Positions 1 through 7,964 of a DNA stretch of 18,409 nucleotides are shown piece by piece. The DNA is from JABSOG01 sp041583135. Lineage in GTDB: Bacteria > Pseudomonadota > Gammaproteobacteria > Enterobacterales > Alteromonadaceae. The stretch lies in NCBI GenBank assembly GCA_041583135.1, contig JBFHGJ010000118.1:1-18409 (forward strand), in the 5' to 3' direction. The position numbers and the translations under genes were made by a program. The notes under the pieces are model-generated. The model ran no database searches. It saw only the letters and a program-made list of their open reading frames with translations, and had not been told where the DNA came from. The first letter of the stretch is position 1. Each line of letters begins with the position of its first letter.

Positions 1-12
1 CAGACTGTTGAA

Positions 13-40
13 AAAGGCCTGGACATAGTTCCGGGCCTTT
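13..40 (+). terminator. Hairpin at the IS left end
   Basis: The 11-base arms aaaggcctgga and tccgggccttt pair (one G-T) around a 6-base loop. The hairpin sits between the terminal repeat and the transposase ribosome binding site. Structures here in insertion sequences commonly stop read-through transcription from flanking genes into the transposase. The T-tract after it is weak (cctttgatct), so termination is an inference. Confidence 0.45.
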
Positions 41-75
41 GATCTAATGGGCATAAGGAAATTGGAGGTTTCAAC

Positions 76-1422
76 ATGCTCAAAGACCCTTGCCCTCAAC
101 AACTTCAACTAGAGATGGTCAGTATTGACACTCTTGTTCCTCAAGACCATTTGGTTCGTCTCGTTTCAGCAGCGGTCGATTTTGATTTTATTCTTGATGA
201 AGTCAGTCATCTATACTGCAAAGATAATGGCCGCCCAGCAACAGACCCTATTCAGTTCTTCAAAATCTTATTCTTGGGCTACCTGTTTGGCATTCAAAGC
301 GAAAGACGCCTGATCAAAGAAATTGAGGTGAATGTCGCTTATCGCTGGTTTGTGGGATTGGGGTTAACCGATAAAGTCATTGACCATTCGACATTAAGCC
401 AGAACAGAATAAAGCGCTTCAAGGGAAGTGATATTTGGCAAAAGATATTCGATAACATTGTACAGCAAGCAATGAAACAAAAGCTGATTGGCGGTAGAAC
501 GCTGTTTGCAGACAGCACACACCTTAAAGCGAATGCCAACAAGAAAAAATATGATGTTGAAAACCTCAAAGTCTCACCGGGTGCCTACGTCGAACAGTTA
601 AACGAGGCAGTGATAAAAGACCGGGAGGAGAGTGGAAAAAAGCCCCTGAGGTGTAAGCCTGAAAAGACTTGCACAAAAGATGTTAAAGTGAGCCGAACAG
701 ACCCCGATAGTGGATTCATGGTTCGAGACGAAAAGCCTCAAGGCTTCTTCTACCTTGACCACAGAATAGTGGATGGTAAGCACGGTATGATTGTTGATAC
801 CCATGCCACACCGGGTAATGTGCATGATAGTCAGCCTATTATTAGCCGCATTGACAGAACACTAAGCCGATTTGACATAGACCCTTTCGTAGTAGGGCTT
901 GATGCAGGCTATTTCACAGCGCCAGTATGCCATGAATTAGAAGAAAGGCAGCTAATTGGTGTCATGGGTTATCGCCGTCCGACTCGTAAGAAAGGGATGA
1001 TACCAAAACGACTCTATCAATATGACAAGGAAACCGATACCTACACTTGTCCACAGGGTCAAACGCTGAATTATAAGACCACCAATCGTGGTGGTTATCG
1101 TCAATATCATTCTTCCCCAAAAATCTGCCGAGACTGCCCGGTAAGACAGCAGTGCACTCAAAGTAAGAATGTGACAAAGGTCGTTACAAGGCATGTCTGG
1201 CAAGCCAGTGTAGAAAGGGCAAACGAAGTTCGGCTCACAGCTTGGGGCAAAAAGCAGTATCGTAGGCGAGGTGAAACCGTCGAGCGTAGCTTTGCAGACG
1301 CGAAGCAACATCATGGGCATAGATATTGCCGCTATCGAGGACTAGAAAAAGTAAACTCACAGTGCTTACTGGCAGCGGCCTGCCAAAATATGAAGAAAAT
1401 GGCATTAATGAAGGCAGCATAA
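76..1422 (+). CDS. IS1182 family transposase
   Basis: This DDE transposase catalyses cut-and-paste or copying movement of its own element. The N-terminal part (about residues 15-120) matches the DUF772-type helical domain typical of the family. Candidate catalytic residues are D146 in LFADSTH, D276 in VGLDAGYF and E403 in TVERSFADAK; the ERSFADAKQHHG stretch is the family hallmark. A cysteine cluster (C325, C351, C354, C360) forms a likely zinc ribbon near the C-terminus. The length of 448 residues is normal for the family and no frameshift is present. The start is supported by a GGAGG ribosome binding site 8 bases upstream. The gene is probably functional even though the right end of the element is missing, so it might act in trans on other copies. 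Confidence 0.93.
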   Translation: MLKDPCPQQLQLEMVSIDTLVPQDHLVRLVSAAVDFDFILDEVSHLYCKDNGRPATDPIQFFKILFLGYLFGIQSERRLIKEIEVNVAYRWFVGLGLTDKVIDHSTLSQNRIKRFKGSDIWQKIFDNIVQQAMKQKLIGGRTLFADSTHLKANANKKKYDVENLKVSPGAYVEQLNEAVIKDREESGKKPLRCKPEKTCTKDVKVSRTDPDSGFMVRDEKPQGFFYLDHRIVDGKHGMIVDTHATPGNVHDSQPIISRIDRTLSRFDIDPFVVGLDAGYFTAPVCHELEERQLIGVMGYRRPTRKKGMIPKRLYQYDKETDTYTCPQGQTLNYKTTNRGGYRQYHSSPKICRDCPVRQQCTQSKNVTKVVTRHVWQASVERANEVRLTAWGKKQYRRRGETVERSFADAKQHHGHRYCRYRGLEKVNSQCLLAAACQNMKKMALMKAA

Positions 1423-1538
1423 GCCTAAACAAGCGAAGTTTGCTCAATCCCCCCTATATCCAGCTCTATATGCCTTCAAGCATCATCTAAAAATTATCTA
1501 AATAACAGAGAAGCTAAAATCGACAAAATATCGCGATC

Positions 1539-1553
1539 GCAGCCTTCGGCTGC
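1539..1553. other. Short UUCG-loop hairpin
   Basis: The sequence gcagccttcggctgc is a perfect stem closed by a stable cUUCGg-type loop. It lies between the transposase and the protease terminator. It may add to termination from either side, but it has no clear T-tract. Confidence 0.35.
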
Positions 1554-1563
1554 TAGAAAAAGA

Positions 1564-1589
1564 AAACCCCAGCGAAAAAGCTGGGGTTT
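1564..1589. terminator. Bidirectional rho-independent terminator
   Basis: The ten-base arms aaaccccagc and gctggggttt form a perfect stem with a gaaaaa loop. A-rich sequence on one side and T-rich sequence on the other give a U-tract in both directions (on the minus strand ttttctttttct follows). It is well placed to end the minus-strand protease transcript, 60 bases past that stop codon, and to stop read-through from the transposase. Confidence 0.8.
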
Positions 1590-1602
1590 ATCATCAATCT
1601 GA

Positions 1603-1623
1603 CCCGGCAGATGCCGGGGTTTT
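1603..1623 (+). terminator. Secondary hairpin with T-tract
   Basis: The arms cccggc and gccggg flank a four-base loop (agat) and are followed by gtttt on the plus strand. The hairpin lies between the protease stop and the stronger terminator at 1564. In this orientation it would stop transcription coming from the insertion sequence and entering the protease gene antisense. The stem is short, so this is only moderately supported. Confidence 0.45.
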
Positions 1624-1648
1624 GACCAAGGTTAGCGAGCCTTGTTGA

Positions 1649-3253
1649 TTATTTGCAGCCGTTGGCAGTTAAGTAATCGCTTGCCGCTTTGGCTTTTACG
1701 ATACCATAACCGAAATACACGTCTTTACCTGCTGCGCCAGCATCTTCTGCGGTGGCTTTAAGGGCTGCGCGGATCTCAGCGCCACTGCAGCTAGGGTGGT
1801 TAGACCATACCAAAGCTGCAACACCGGCAACACCTGGAGTGGCCATTGAAGTACCGTCCATATAACCCCAATCGCTTGGTGACACTGAAATTGAAGCGGT
1901 GCTTGAGGCAACTAATGCCGCGCCATCTTCCATCGCAGCAGAAACAACTGGGATGGTCGTTTGGTTAGTATCGCCCAAAGTACCTTGCAACATACCTGCA
2001 ACGTTGTTGTAGATGATAGCGCCGATACCGCCTGAGTTTTCACAGTTCAATACTTTGTCATGGAAGCTGATGTTGCCACGCTCGATAACACAGATTTTAC
2101 CGGCAGCGCCAGCGTCAACCGCTTCGCCCAAACCGAAGTTATAAGTGCTACCAGAAGCTGAGCCCAAGTTTTCCATAGAAGCTGTAGCAAAAGCAGTACC
2201 GTCAGCGCTTAAAGCAGCCATAGTGGCACCACCAGATGGGTAAGTAGATAAAGTACCGACACCGCCTGCGGTAACCTCAACACAGTAACCGTCTTTGGTT
2301 TTACCTTTTGAGCGGCAAGAAGGATATTGAGAGAAGCTGGCAATGTTGTTGTCGGCATCGTTGGCACCAACCATCATGATTGACTCATAACCGGCTGGAT
2401 ATGAACGGCTGTTGTTGCCATCGTTACCTGCTGCGGCCAAGACCAAACCACCGCCTGCGACGAAGTTTGAAAATGCCGCTTCTTCAGTGCGGTTGGCTCG
2501 ACCACCACCTAAGCTCATAGTGATGATGTCGGCGCCACCTGAGATACAATCGTTGGCCGCTTTAGCCAAATCAGATGAGAAGCCCCAGCCAGCGTCGTTG
2601 AATACTTTAACAATATGTAGCGGGTTACCCGGTGCCATACCAATAACACCAAAGCCATTGTCGGCAGCGGCGACAGTACCGGCGACGTGCGTACCATGTG
2701 GGCCACCGTCGTTATTCCAGTTGCCTGTGCCTGAATCGTTAGTACCTGTGATGTTGCTCCAATCGAAGTCAGCGTTGAAACCACCGGTTTCACCTTGACC
2801 ACCAGCAATACCCGAGTCAATCACACAAACGGTTTTAGCGCTGCCCATGTTCAAGTTCATCAGATTGGCTTGTGATTGATAGATGGCATAAGGGGTGATC
2901 TGCTGCGCGCTAGGGTCGCCCAAATCGTCATTATAAAGACTCATTAACGAACGCTTGGCGTCGATTTCAACATACTCAACAGCAGGGTTAGAACGTAAGG
3001 CAGCAACAGACTTGTCGTTACCAATAAAGGCAGCAGCGCCTAAGCGGTCAAGTTTTAATACCACATTACCACCTGCGGCTTTTACACCTGCTGCAACACT
3101 GGCAGGCGTTGCTTTGGTCACTTTACCGGTGGCACTGGTTAAATCTTTGTATTTAACAATGTATCGGGTTTCGCCCAATTCGGCGGCATTGATGGCGGTT
3201 GAGCTAAGAGCGATAAGCGTGGCGATTGATACTTTGCTAAGGGCTGATTTCAT
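1649..3253 (-). CDS. Secreted subtilisin-like (S8) serine protease with PA domain
   Basis: This is a secreted subtilase that hydrolyses extracellular protein. A signal peptide covers residues 1-23 (cut after AINA). An I9-type propeptide follows at about 30-100 (starting YIVKYKD and ending VEYVEID). The peptidase domain carries the whole triad: D146 in CVIDSG, H186 in HGTHVAG and S469 in DGTSMATP, with N277 in AAAGNDG as the oxyanion residue. A protease-associated (PA) domain at about 345-450 is inserted before the catalytic serine. Cysteines at 143, 236, 313, 324, 388, 404, 489 and 533 suggest disulfides. The start is fixed by the signal peptide and by an AAGGTAG ribosome binding site. The gene stands alone with its own promoter and terminator. 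The length of 534 residues fits marine subtilases of this type. The substrate is not known. Confidence 0.95.
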   Translation of the reverse strand: MKSALSKVSIATLIALSSTAINAAELGETRYIVKYKDLTSATGKVTKATPASVAAGVKAAGGNVVLKLDRLGAAAFIGNDKSVAALRSNPAVEYVEIDAKRSLMSLYNDDLGDPSAQQITPYAIYQSQANLMNLNMGSAKTVCVIDSGIAGGQGETGGFNADFDWSNITGTNDSGTGNWNNDGGPHGTHVAGTVAAADNGFGVIGMAPGNPLHIVKVFNDAGWGFSSDLAKAANDCISGGADIITMSLGGGRANRTEEAAFSNFVAGGGLVLAAAGNDGNNSRSYPAGYESIMMVGANDADNNIASFSQYPSCRSKGKTKDGYCVEVTAGGVGTLSTYPSGGATMAALSADGTAFATASMENLGSASGSTYNFGLGEAVDAGAAGKICVIERGNISFHDKVLNCENSGGIGAIIYNNVAGMLQGTLGDTNQTTIPVVSAAMEDGAALVASSTASISVSPSDWGYMDGTSMATPGVAGVAALVWSNHPSCSGAEIRAALKATAEDAGAAGKDVYFGYGIVKAKAASDYLTANGCK

Positions 3254-3284
3254 GTTGTCACTACCTTTATATGAACTTGTATTT

Positions 3285-3312
3285 AAAATATGGTTGAATC
3301 AATACTTGTTAA
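3285..3312 (-). promoter_or_regulatory. Candidate sigma-70 promoter of the S8 protease
   Basis: Read on the minus strand, TTAACA (3307-3312) is followed after 16 bases by TATTTT (3285-3290). The expected start of transcription, near 3278, gives a leader of about 25 bases that contains the ribosome binding site. The -35 and -10 match only partly, so this is a prediction. Confidence 0.45.
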
Positions 3313-3599
3313 TATTATTCGGTGTATGTCGATTCTTTAGTTGTATTGCTCCGGCATTTGGTTTGCTCCCTACGCATACTGCGCTCACCACTTCCTAGTT
3401 ACTGTCCCCGTTGCCTCGAGGTGGGCGTAATTTATACAAACCGTTACAACAATGCAACATTTCATTTTAACTTTTTTTGCTATTTTTGGTTTTTTTTGGC
3501 CTAAAACGGCACTTGAAACGGCCTTAAGAGCGTTGCAGAAACAAACCTAACCCATTGAATTAAAATAAATATAAAGTACAAACTGAGTGTAAAATTCAA

Positions 3600-3620
3600 T
3601 TGTTAAAAAATAATTAACAA
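3600..3620. promoter_or_regulatory. AT-rich palindrome upstream of the CHAT gene
   Basis: TTGTTAA and TTAACAA are perfect 7-base inverted half-sites separated by 7 bases. The site lies 36 bases before the candidate -35 of the CHAT gene, a normal place for a dimeric regulator. AT-rich DNA produces such palindromes by chance, and no regulator gene is encoded nearby. Confidence 0.3.
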
Positions 3621-3656
3621 AAATTAATTGTATCGCCATTCCCTCCGAGAATGTTG

Positions 3657-3686
3657 TTACAAACTCATTACCATTTAAGGTAAAAT
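3657..3686 (+). promoter_or_regulatory. Candidate promoter of the CHAT-STAND-TPR gene
   Basis: TTACAA (3657-3662) and TAAAAT (3681-3686) are 18 bases apart. Transcription would start near 3693, giving a leader of about 78 bases before the start codon. It is the best sigma-70-like pair I could find upstream of the gene; the match is moderate. Confidence 0.4.
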
Positions 3687-3770
3687 CCCTATGGCGTACC
3701 TGCAATCTTTCTCCTACACTTATGACAAACAGCAATAACGCAATGGCCTAATCGTTTCCATGGAGCAGTC

Positions 3771-6700
3771 ATGTCACTTTCGTTAAGCACCGTCGATACA
3801 CAACTACACATCAGCACAGGCAAGCAGCCTGAGCAAACCGCACACATCCCCCTTAGCGAGCAATTAAAAAAGCAGCTGCTTGAGATCTGCACGCAATATC
3901 AAAGGTTAAGAGACAGTAACAGCAATGAAGCCCTTATGGCGGTAGGTAGCGACCTATTTGGGCTTATCAATGTGAATACGGTTGCCATTAACGACTGGCT
4001 TAATAGCACCGGTAGCCGCACCCTCACCCTTTATGCTGATGTCACCCCCAGTAACGACCAAGCCCTGTTACTTAACCTGCCTTGGGAGCTGCTGGCCAAT
4101 AACGGCCGCTTTGTTTGCGATGATGACCGCCCCTTTGAAGTGATAAGACGTATAGGCAAAGCCGCCACCCCTAAAGCGCCTCAAAACCCGAACCTCACCC
4201 TTGCCTTTATGGCTGCCGACCCCGGATTTGACAGCAAGCTCAACTATGAGGCCGAAGAAAAAGCCATTTTACAGGCATTCGGCGGGCCTAAAGCGATTGA
4301 ACTGGTGGTTGATGATAGCGGTAACTTAAAAAGGCTCAGCGAGCGCTTAAACGCCATGGGGTATTGTGAGGTAATGCACTTATCTTGCCATGGGGGTTAT
4401 CTTGATAGTGAACAAAAACAAGACTTTGCCCTAATGCTAGAAGATGACCGCTTTGGTGTAAAACCTGCCCGAGTGGAAGACTTTATTGCATTAAGCAATA
4501 AAATCGATACCTTGTTTTTATCAGCCTGCCATAGCGCAGAGATAAACAGCCAGCCGTCAATGGCGATGCGCCTCACCGCCACCGGTTTTAACCATGTGGT
4601 GGGCTGGGATGGCCCAGTCGCCGACCACGCCGCAACCGCCTTTGCCGCCGAATTCTATCACCTGATACAAAACCAACATACCGTGCCTTTTGCCTGTGCC
4701 TATGCGCGTAAAAAACTGCTTAAGCAAAACTTACCCCACTGGCATTTGGGCAGATGCTATATAGGCCCACATGGCGGTGGCGCGCTTATTGATGGGCAAA
4801 AAGCCCCGCGCAAAAGCCGCAAAGGCAAAAGCTGCTATGATTTGCTCGATAAAGCCAAAAGGGAGGTTAAAGTGGCCAGTAAAGCCACGTTTGTCGGCAG
4901 AAGGCGACAGACCAAACAGGCGATACAACATTTTGAGCAGAACAACAAAGCAGGCGTGGTGCTCTATGGTGTAGGTGGAACCGGTAAATCAAGCCTTGCC
5001 GCGCGAATTTTAGACCGTTTAGAGCCGGGTTATAAAGCTGTTGTTATTTACAAGCATTACCAAGCTAGCGATATCTTAATGGCGCTACAAGGCGCCTACA
5101 AAGGCCCTGATGCCACAACGCTCTTTGCCACCTTAATCAGCCAAGCAGCGCAGCGGCCGCAAGACTTTGAATTCATACTCAGCAACCTGCTAGAAAACCA
5201 GTTTGACGCAACCCCCATAGTGTTGGTGGTCGATGACATTGAGCAGCATATTTTACAGCCCCTTGACAAAGAGCAAACGGCAGCCCAAGTAAAGCCTGAA
5301 TATCAGGGCGTTTTAAGTGCCATCATAAACGCTTTTGATGGTGCCGACAGCCAATCCTACTTACTGCTAACCTCACGCTATCGTTTTGCCTTACCAGATA
5401 ACTTTGGCAATAACTTAGCCGATAAACTGGCCTTTATTGATGTGCCAGATATGACAAAAACCGAGCAGCTACGACATTGGTTGGCACTACTACAGACAAG
5501 CGATAACCCAGCGCAACGTGACAGTGAAAAAGACCAAACCTACCTTGCGCAAATATTGACACACAGCAAAGGCAACCCCGGCCTCCAAGCCATTTTATAT
5601 AGCCCATTGCTCGGCCAAGAATATGCGGTGCTTGAGCAAACCTTAAGCAAAATCGCTCAATTAACAACAGGTGATAGCCGCACTACTCGCCCCACAGACG
5701 ACCTTGATAAATATTTACAACGCCTAGCCCTTGAAACCTACGCCAATGCGCTCAGTTATACTGAAACCGAGCTTTTACGAATACTCAGTATGTTTGACTT
5801 TGCCCTGCCCCGAGCGCTATTTGAACAAGCAGGCGCACAACTGGGCATTGATGACATTGAAAAAGCCCTCACGAGGCTTGATAACTTTGGCCTGATGATC
5901 CACTGGCAAGGGGAAGGGTTAGATAACCATATCAGCTGCTATCAAATCGCCCAAAACGTGGTCGAGCCACTAACAATCGATGATAGAAATGCCATAGCCC
6001 AAATTCTCTCCCCCATTTTATGGCAGCTGTGGTTTAGCGACGCCATTGAGGTCAATCAATTACCTCAAGCTGAGGATATTGAGCAGTTGATTAATGTTTT
6101 TGAAGATAGAACACAAAGAGCTGAAAAAGCGGCAATAGTAGGAAAAAACGAAAAGGACATAATATTTACCCCATTAGAATACAGTAGATTACCGTATTTT
6201 TATCAATGCCATTTTACACATGCTGTGATTGACCGGACCCAACTGGACATACCTGCTTTCGTCATGGTAAATATACTAGAGTTACTCTTGGGAACCTCTT
6301 TTTATGCCAAACTTTGGATAAGCTTAACGGTATTAAGCAAACAAAAGGAAGACCTTAATAAAGCAATAATAGTGAAGGTTTTAAACACCGTTGAAGAACA
6401 TAAAACAATCGCTCAAAAGGAGCAGGCAAGTATTATAAAAGAGATACTTAGCCGCTGCGCCTACCGACCCGAATTGCTCCATCAGGCATTTAAGCACTAT
6501 TTTGCGACACTTGAACCTTCAACCATAGAGTTATTGGCAAAAGTAGACCTAACAGAGACCCATGCCAAATACCTTACCACCATTGAGTTGGCAAAAGAAC
6601 AGTCTGCTCAAGAACATGCTAAAGCTTGTGGTGACTACGCCCTCTTTCTTGAAAACCAAAAACAAGACTATGACGCTGCCGAAGCCTATTACTTAAAAGC

Positions 6701-7394
6701 CATTGAGTTGGCTCCTAACGACTCTGACTTTATTGGCAACTACGCCAACTTTTTGGCAGACCAAAAACAAGACTATGACGCCGCCGAAACCTATTACTTA
6801 AGAGCCATTGAGGCGAATCCTAATCACGTCAATAGCCTTGGCAGCTATGCCAACTTTTTGGCAGACCAAAAACAAGACTATGACACCGCCAAAACCTATT
6901 ACTTAAAAGCCCTTAAGGCTGACCCCAATAACGCCATTACTCTTAGCAACTATGCCAATTTACTCGCAGACCAAAAACAAGACTATGACGCTGCTGAAGC
7001 CTATTACTTAAAAGCCCTTAAGGCTGACCCTAATGATGCCAATATCCTTGCGAATTACGCCAAATTGCTCTTTATTCTGGATCAGCAAAACAAAGCCATT
7101 GCGATGCTCGACCAAGCCCAATCGCAGCAGGGTTTACGGTTAGATTTACAAGTCGAATGTGCATTTTATCGTTTTGCCCACTGCCCGCCCTTTAATTTGG
7201 CACCGTTAAAAACCCTTGTGCTTAAAGGGGCGCGCTCTATGGGTTGGGTATTAGATAATAATGTCCAAAAAGCCAGGTTAGAGGGTCACCCTGAGCCTGA
7301 GCTATTACAGCAGCTCGCTGAGGTGATAAGCAAGAATGCCGATATCGCCAAACTAGAAGCCTTTGAGCTTTGGTTAAAAAGTGAGTGCGACTGA
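3771..7394 (+). CDS. CHAT protease - STAND NTPase - TPR protein
   Basis: This is a large cytoplasmic protein with no signal peptide. Residues about 1-345 are a CHAT (caspase-like) domain with H207 in LSCHGG and C253 in FLSACHS as the catalytic dyad; it closes with the GPHGGGALIDG block usual at the end of such domains. A STAND-type NTPase follows: Walker A at 400-407 (GVGGTGKS), Walker B at 483-489 (IVLVVDD), TSR at 534-536 and GNPGL at 601-605. Residues about 700-930 are a helical linker, and 956-1120 are TPRs. The layout (effector, switch, sensor) is that of bacterial conflict proteins, where ligand binding by the repeats is thought to trigger oligomerisation and proteolysis. Ligand and substrate are unknown. 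GGAG sits 5 bases before the ATG. It heads a likely operon with the genes at 7469 and 7965. Confidence 0.9.
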   Translation: MSLSLSTVDTQLHISTGKQPEQTAHIPLSEQLKKQLLEICTQYQRLRDSNSNEALMAVGSDLFGLINVNTVAINDWLNSTGSRTLTLYADVTPSNDQALLLNLPWELLANNGRFVCDDDRPFEVIRRIGKAATPKAPQNPNLTLAFMAADPGFDSKLNYEAEEKAILQAFGGPKAIELVVDDSGNLKRLSERLNAMGYCEVMHLSCHGGYLDSEQKQDFALMLEDDRFGVKPARVEDFIALSNKIDTLFLSACHSAEINSQPSMAMRLTATGFNHVVGWDGPVADHAATAFAAEFYHLIQNQHTVPFACAYARKKLLKQNLPHWHLGRCYIGPHGGGALIDGQKAPRKSRKGKSCYDLLDKAKREVKVASKATFVGRRRQTKQAIQHFEQNNKAGVVLYGVGGTGKSSLAARILDRLEPGYKAVVIYKHYQASDILMALQGAYKGPDATTLFATLISQAAQRPQDFEFILSNLLENQFDATPIVLVVDDIEQHILQPLDKEQTAAQVKPEYQGVLSAIINAFDGADSQSYLLLTSRYRFALPDNFGNNLADKLAFIDVPDMTKTEQLRHWLALLQTSDNPAQRDSEKDQTYLAQILTHSKGNPGLQAILYSPLLGQEYAVLEQTLSKIAQLTTGDSRTTRPTDDLDKYLQRLALETYANALSYTETELLRILSMFDFALPRALFEQAGAQLGIDDIEKALTRLDNFGLMIHWQGEGLDNHISCYQIAQNVVEPLTIDDRNAIAQILSPILWQLWFSDAIEVNQLPQAEDIEQLINVFEDRTQRAEKAAIVGKNEKDIIFTPLEYSRLPYFYQCHFTHAVIDRTQLDIPAFVMVNILELLLGTSFYAKLWISLTVLSKQKEDLNKAIIVKVLNTVEEHKTIAQKEQASIIKEILSRCAYRPELLHQAFKHYFATLEPSTIELLAKVDLTETHAKYLTTIELAKEQSAQEHAKACGDYALFLENQKQDYDAAEAYYLKAIELAPNDSDFIGNYANFLADQKQDYDAAETYYLRAIEANPNHVNSLGSYANFLADQKQDYDTAKTYYLKALKADPNNAITLSNYANLLADQKQDYDAAEAYYLKALKADPNDANILANYAKLLFILDQQNKAIAMLDQAQSQQGLRLDLQVECAFYRFAHCPPFNLAPLKTLVLKGARSMGWVLDNNVQKARLEGHPEPELLQQLAEVISKNADIAKLEAFELWLKSECD
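6636..7055 (+). repeat. Four 105-bp tandem TPR-coding repeats
   Basis: The 19-base core ccaaaaacaagactatgac occurs exactly at 6656, 6761, 6866 and 6971, a spacing of 105 bases each time. Each unit codes for a 35-residue TPR beginning at a tyrosine (residues 956, 991, 1026, 1061). The shared protein motif is DQKQDYDxAxxYYLxAxxxxPN. A fifth, degenerate unit starts at 7056. The DNA identity is higher than needed for protein similarity and suggests recent unit duplication or homogenisation. Confidence 0.93.
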
Positions 7395-7468
7395 AAAACA
7401 AACACGGCAAAAGCGTTAATCGAACAAAACAGCCCATGTTGTAAAAAATAACCCTTAAGGAAAACCCC

Positions 7469-7858
7469 ATGACACAGATTCAGTTTAAACTGGCGAACGA
7501 CCAACAAGAGGTAGCCGATGCCATTGCGCAATTTGTTGCCGATGAATTTGGCCAAACGGTGCACTTTGCCCCCGATAAAACAGGCGTTAACTCGCCCCAT
7601 AAAGCAGCCGGTATTGGAGAGCTGTTATGGCTTGTGGCAACGGCAGTTGCCACGGTTGAAGGCTCTTTACAGTTTGCCGAGCGCGTGGCCCGCGCCAAAA
7701 GGGTCAAGGCTTTGCTCGCGCTAATTAAAGCAAAGGGCCAGTCGGTATTGATTAAAATAGGCAACAAACCGGCGGAGGACTTATTAAATAAAAGTGTCGA
7801 TGAGACCATGGACTTGCTGGCCGACAAAAAAGCCGATGAGGATAGTGAGAAACAATAA
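7469..7858 (+). CDS. Small alpha/beta protein beside the CHAT gene, EACC1-like in layout
   Basis: I do not recognise this 129-residue protein by sequence identity. Predicted layout: a strand at 3-9, an amphipathic helix at 11-26, a strand at 30-34, a hydrophobic helix at about 47-66 (GIGELLWLVATAVATV), a basic helix at 70-90, a strand at 92-98, and a final helix ending in an acidic, lysine-rich tail. That order resembles the 'effector-associated constant component' (EACC1) proteins reported next to CHAT and other effectors in conflict systems; this is inference from layout only. The hydrophobic stretch may touch the membrane or a partner protein. The start is supported by AAGGAA 7 bases upstream. 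It lies 74 bases after the CHAT gene on the same strand with no terminator between. Confidence 0.8.
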   Translation: MTQIQFKLANDQQEVADAIAQFVADEFGQTVHFAPDKTGVNSPHKAAGIGELLWLVATAVATVEGSLQFAERVARAKRVKALLALIKAKGQSVLIKIGNKPAEDLLNKSVDETMDLLADKKADEDSEKQ

Positions 7859-7964
7859 GTAGAGTGTAAGCTAAGGGCTTGCGGTGTCGATTTAAGCCAT
7901 AGACATCCCACCCAATAAAAAGCACAATATGCCGCAGGATAAGTGGTATAAAAGGTAGCGAGTA

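Larger units (their letters stand above)
1..1422 (+). mobile_element. IS1182-family insertion sequence, right end not found
   Basis: The first 15 bases, cagactgttgaaaaa, look like the terminal inverted repeat typical of IS1182-like elements, so the window probably starts at or very near the left tip. The intact transposase follows 60 bases later. I searched from the transposase stop to 1648 for the complement, tttttcaacagtctg, and found nothing similar. The element is therefore truncated or strongly diverged on the right, and its right border cannot be placed; I end the feature at the transposase stop. No target-site duplication can be tested because the left flank lies outside the window. 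Confidence 0.75.
3254..3770. other. 517-bp divergent intergenic region
   Basis: The region separates the minus-strand protease from the plus-strand CHAT gene and holds control signals for both. I see one promoter candidate for each gene (listed separately) and an AT-rich palindrome at 3600-3620. T-tracts at about 3470-3500 are likely bent DNA. A second minus-strand promoter possibility has a -10 TATAAA at 3431-3436 and TTGCAT at 3452-3457, but the 15-base spacing is short. The run from 3540 to 3640 is very AT-rich. No convincing gene is present; short frames here lack ribosome binding sites or protein-like composition. Confidence 0.6.

Noticed and set aside
2412..2798. A 128-codon plus-strand frame inside the protease gene.
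   Set aside because: It is antisense to the conserved catalytic domain, is rich in Pro and Ala, and has no homology signs; it mirrors the real gene.
3322..3504. A 60-codon plus-strand frame upstream of the protease.
   Set aside because: It has no ribosome binding site, a composition rich in Phe, Tyr, Cys and Leu from T-tracts, and it overlaps the protease promoter region.
3691..3738. A 15-codon frame (MAYLQSFSYTYDKQQ) in the leader of the CHAT gene, possible leader peptide.
   Set aside because: The only nearby ribosome-binding-like AAGG overlaps the predicted promoter and would not be in the transcript; no attenuator hairpin follows.
6636..7055. Regular 105-bp repeats considered as a CRISPR-like or other non-coding array.
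   Set aside because: They are in frame, encode canonical 35-residue TPRs and have no conserved-repeat and unique-spacer structure.
7469..7858. The 129-aa protein as a bacterial gasdermin, a known caspase-like protease target.
   Set aside because: It is about half the usual length, lacks the large twisted beta-sheet pattern and has only one hydrophobic helix.
7947..7952. TATAAA just before the short TPR gene, possible -10 box.
   Set aside because: Transcription would start about 6 bases before the ATG and leave out the ribosome binding site; no -35 is present.
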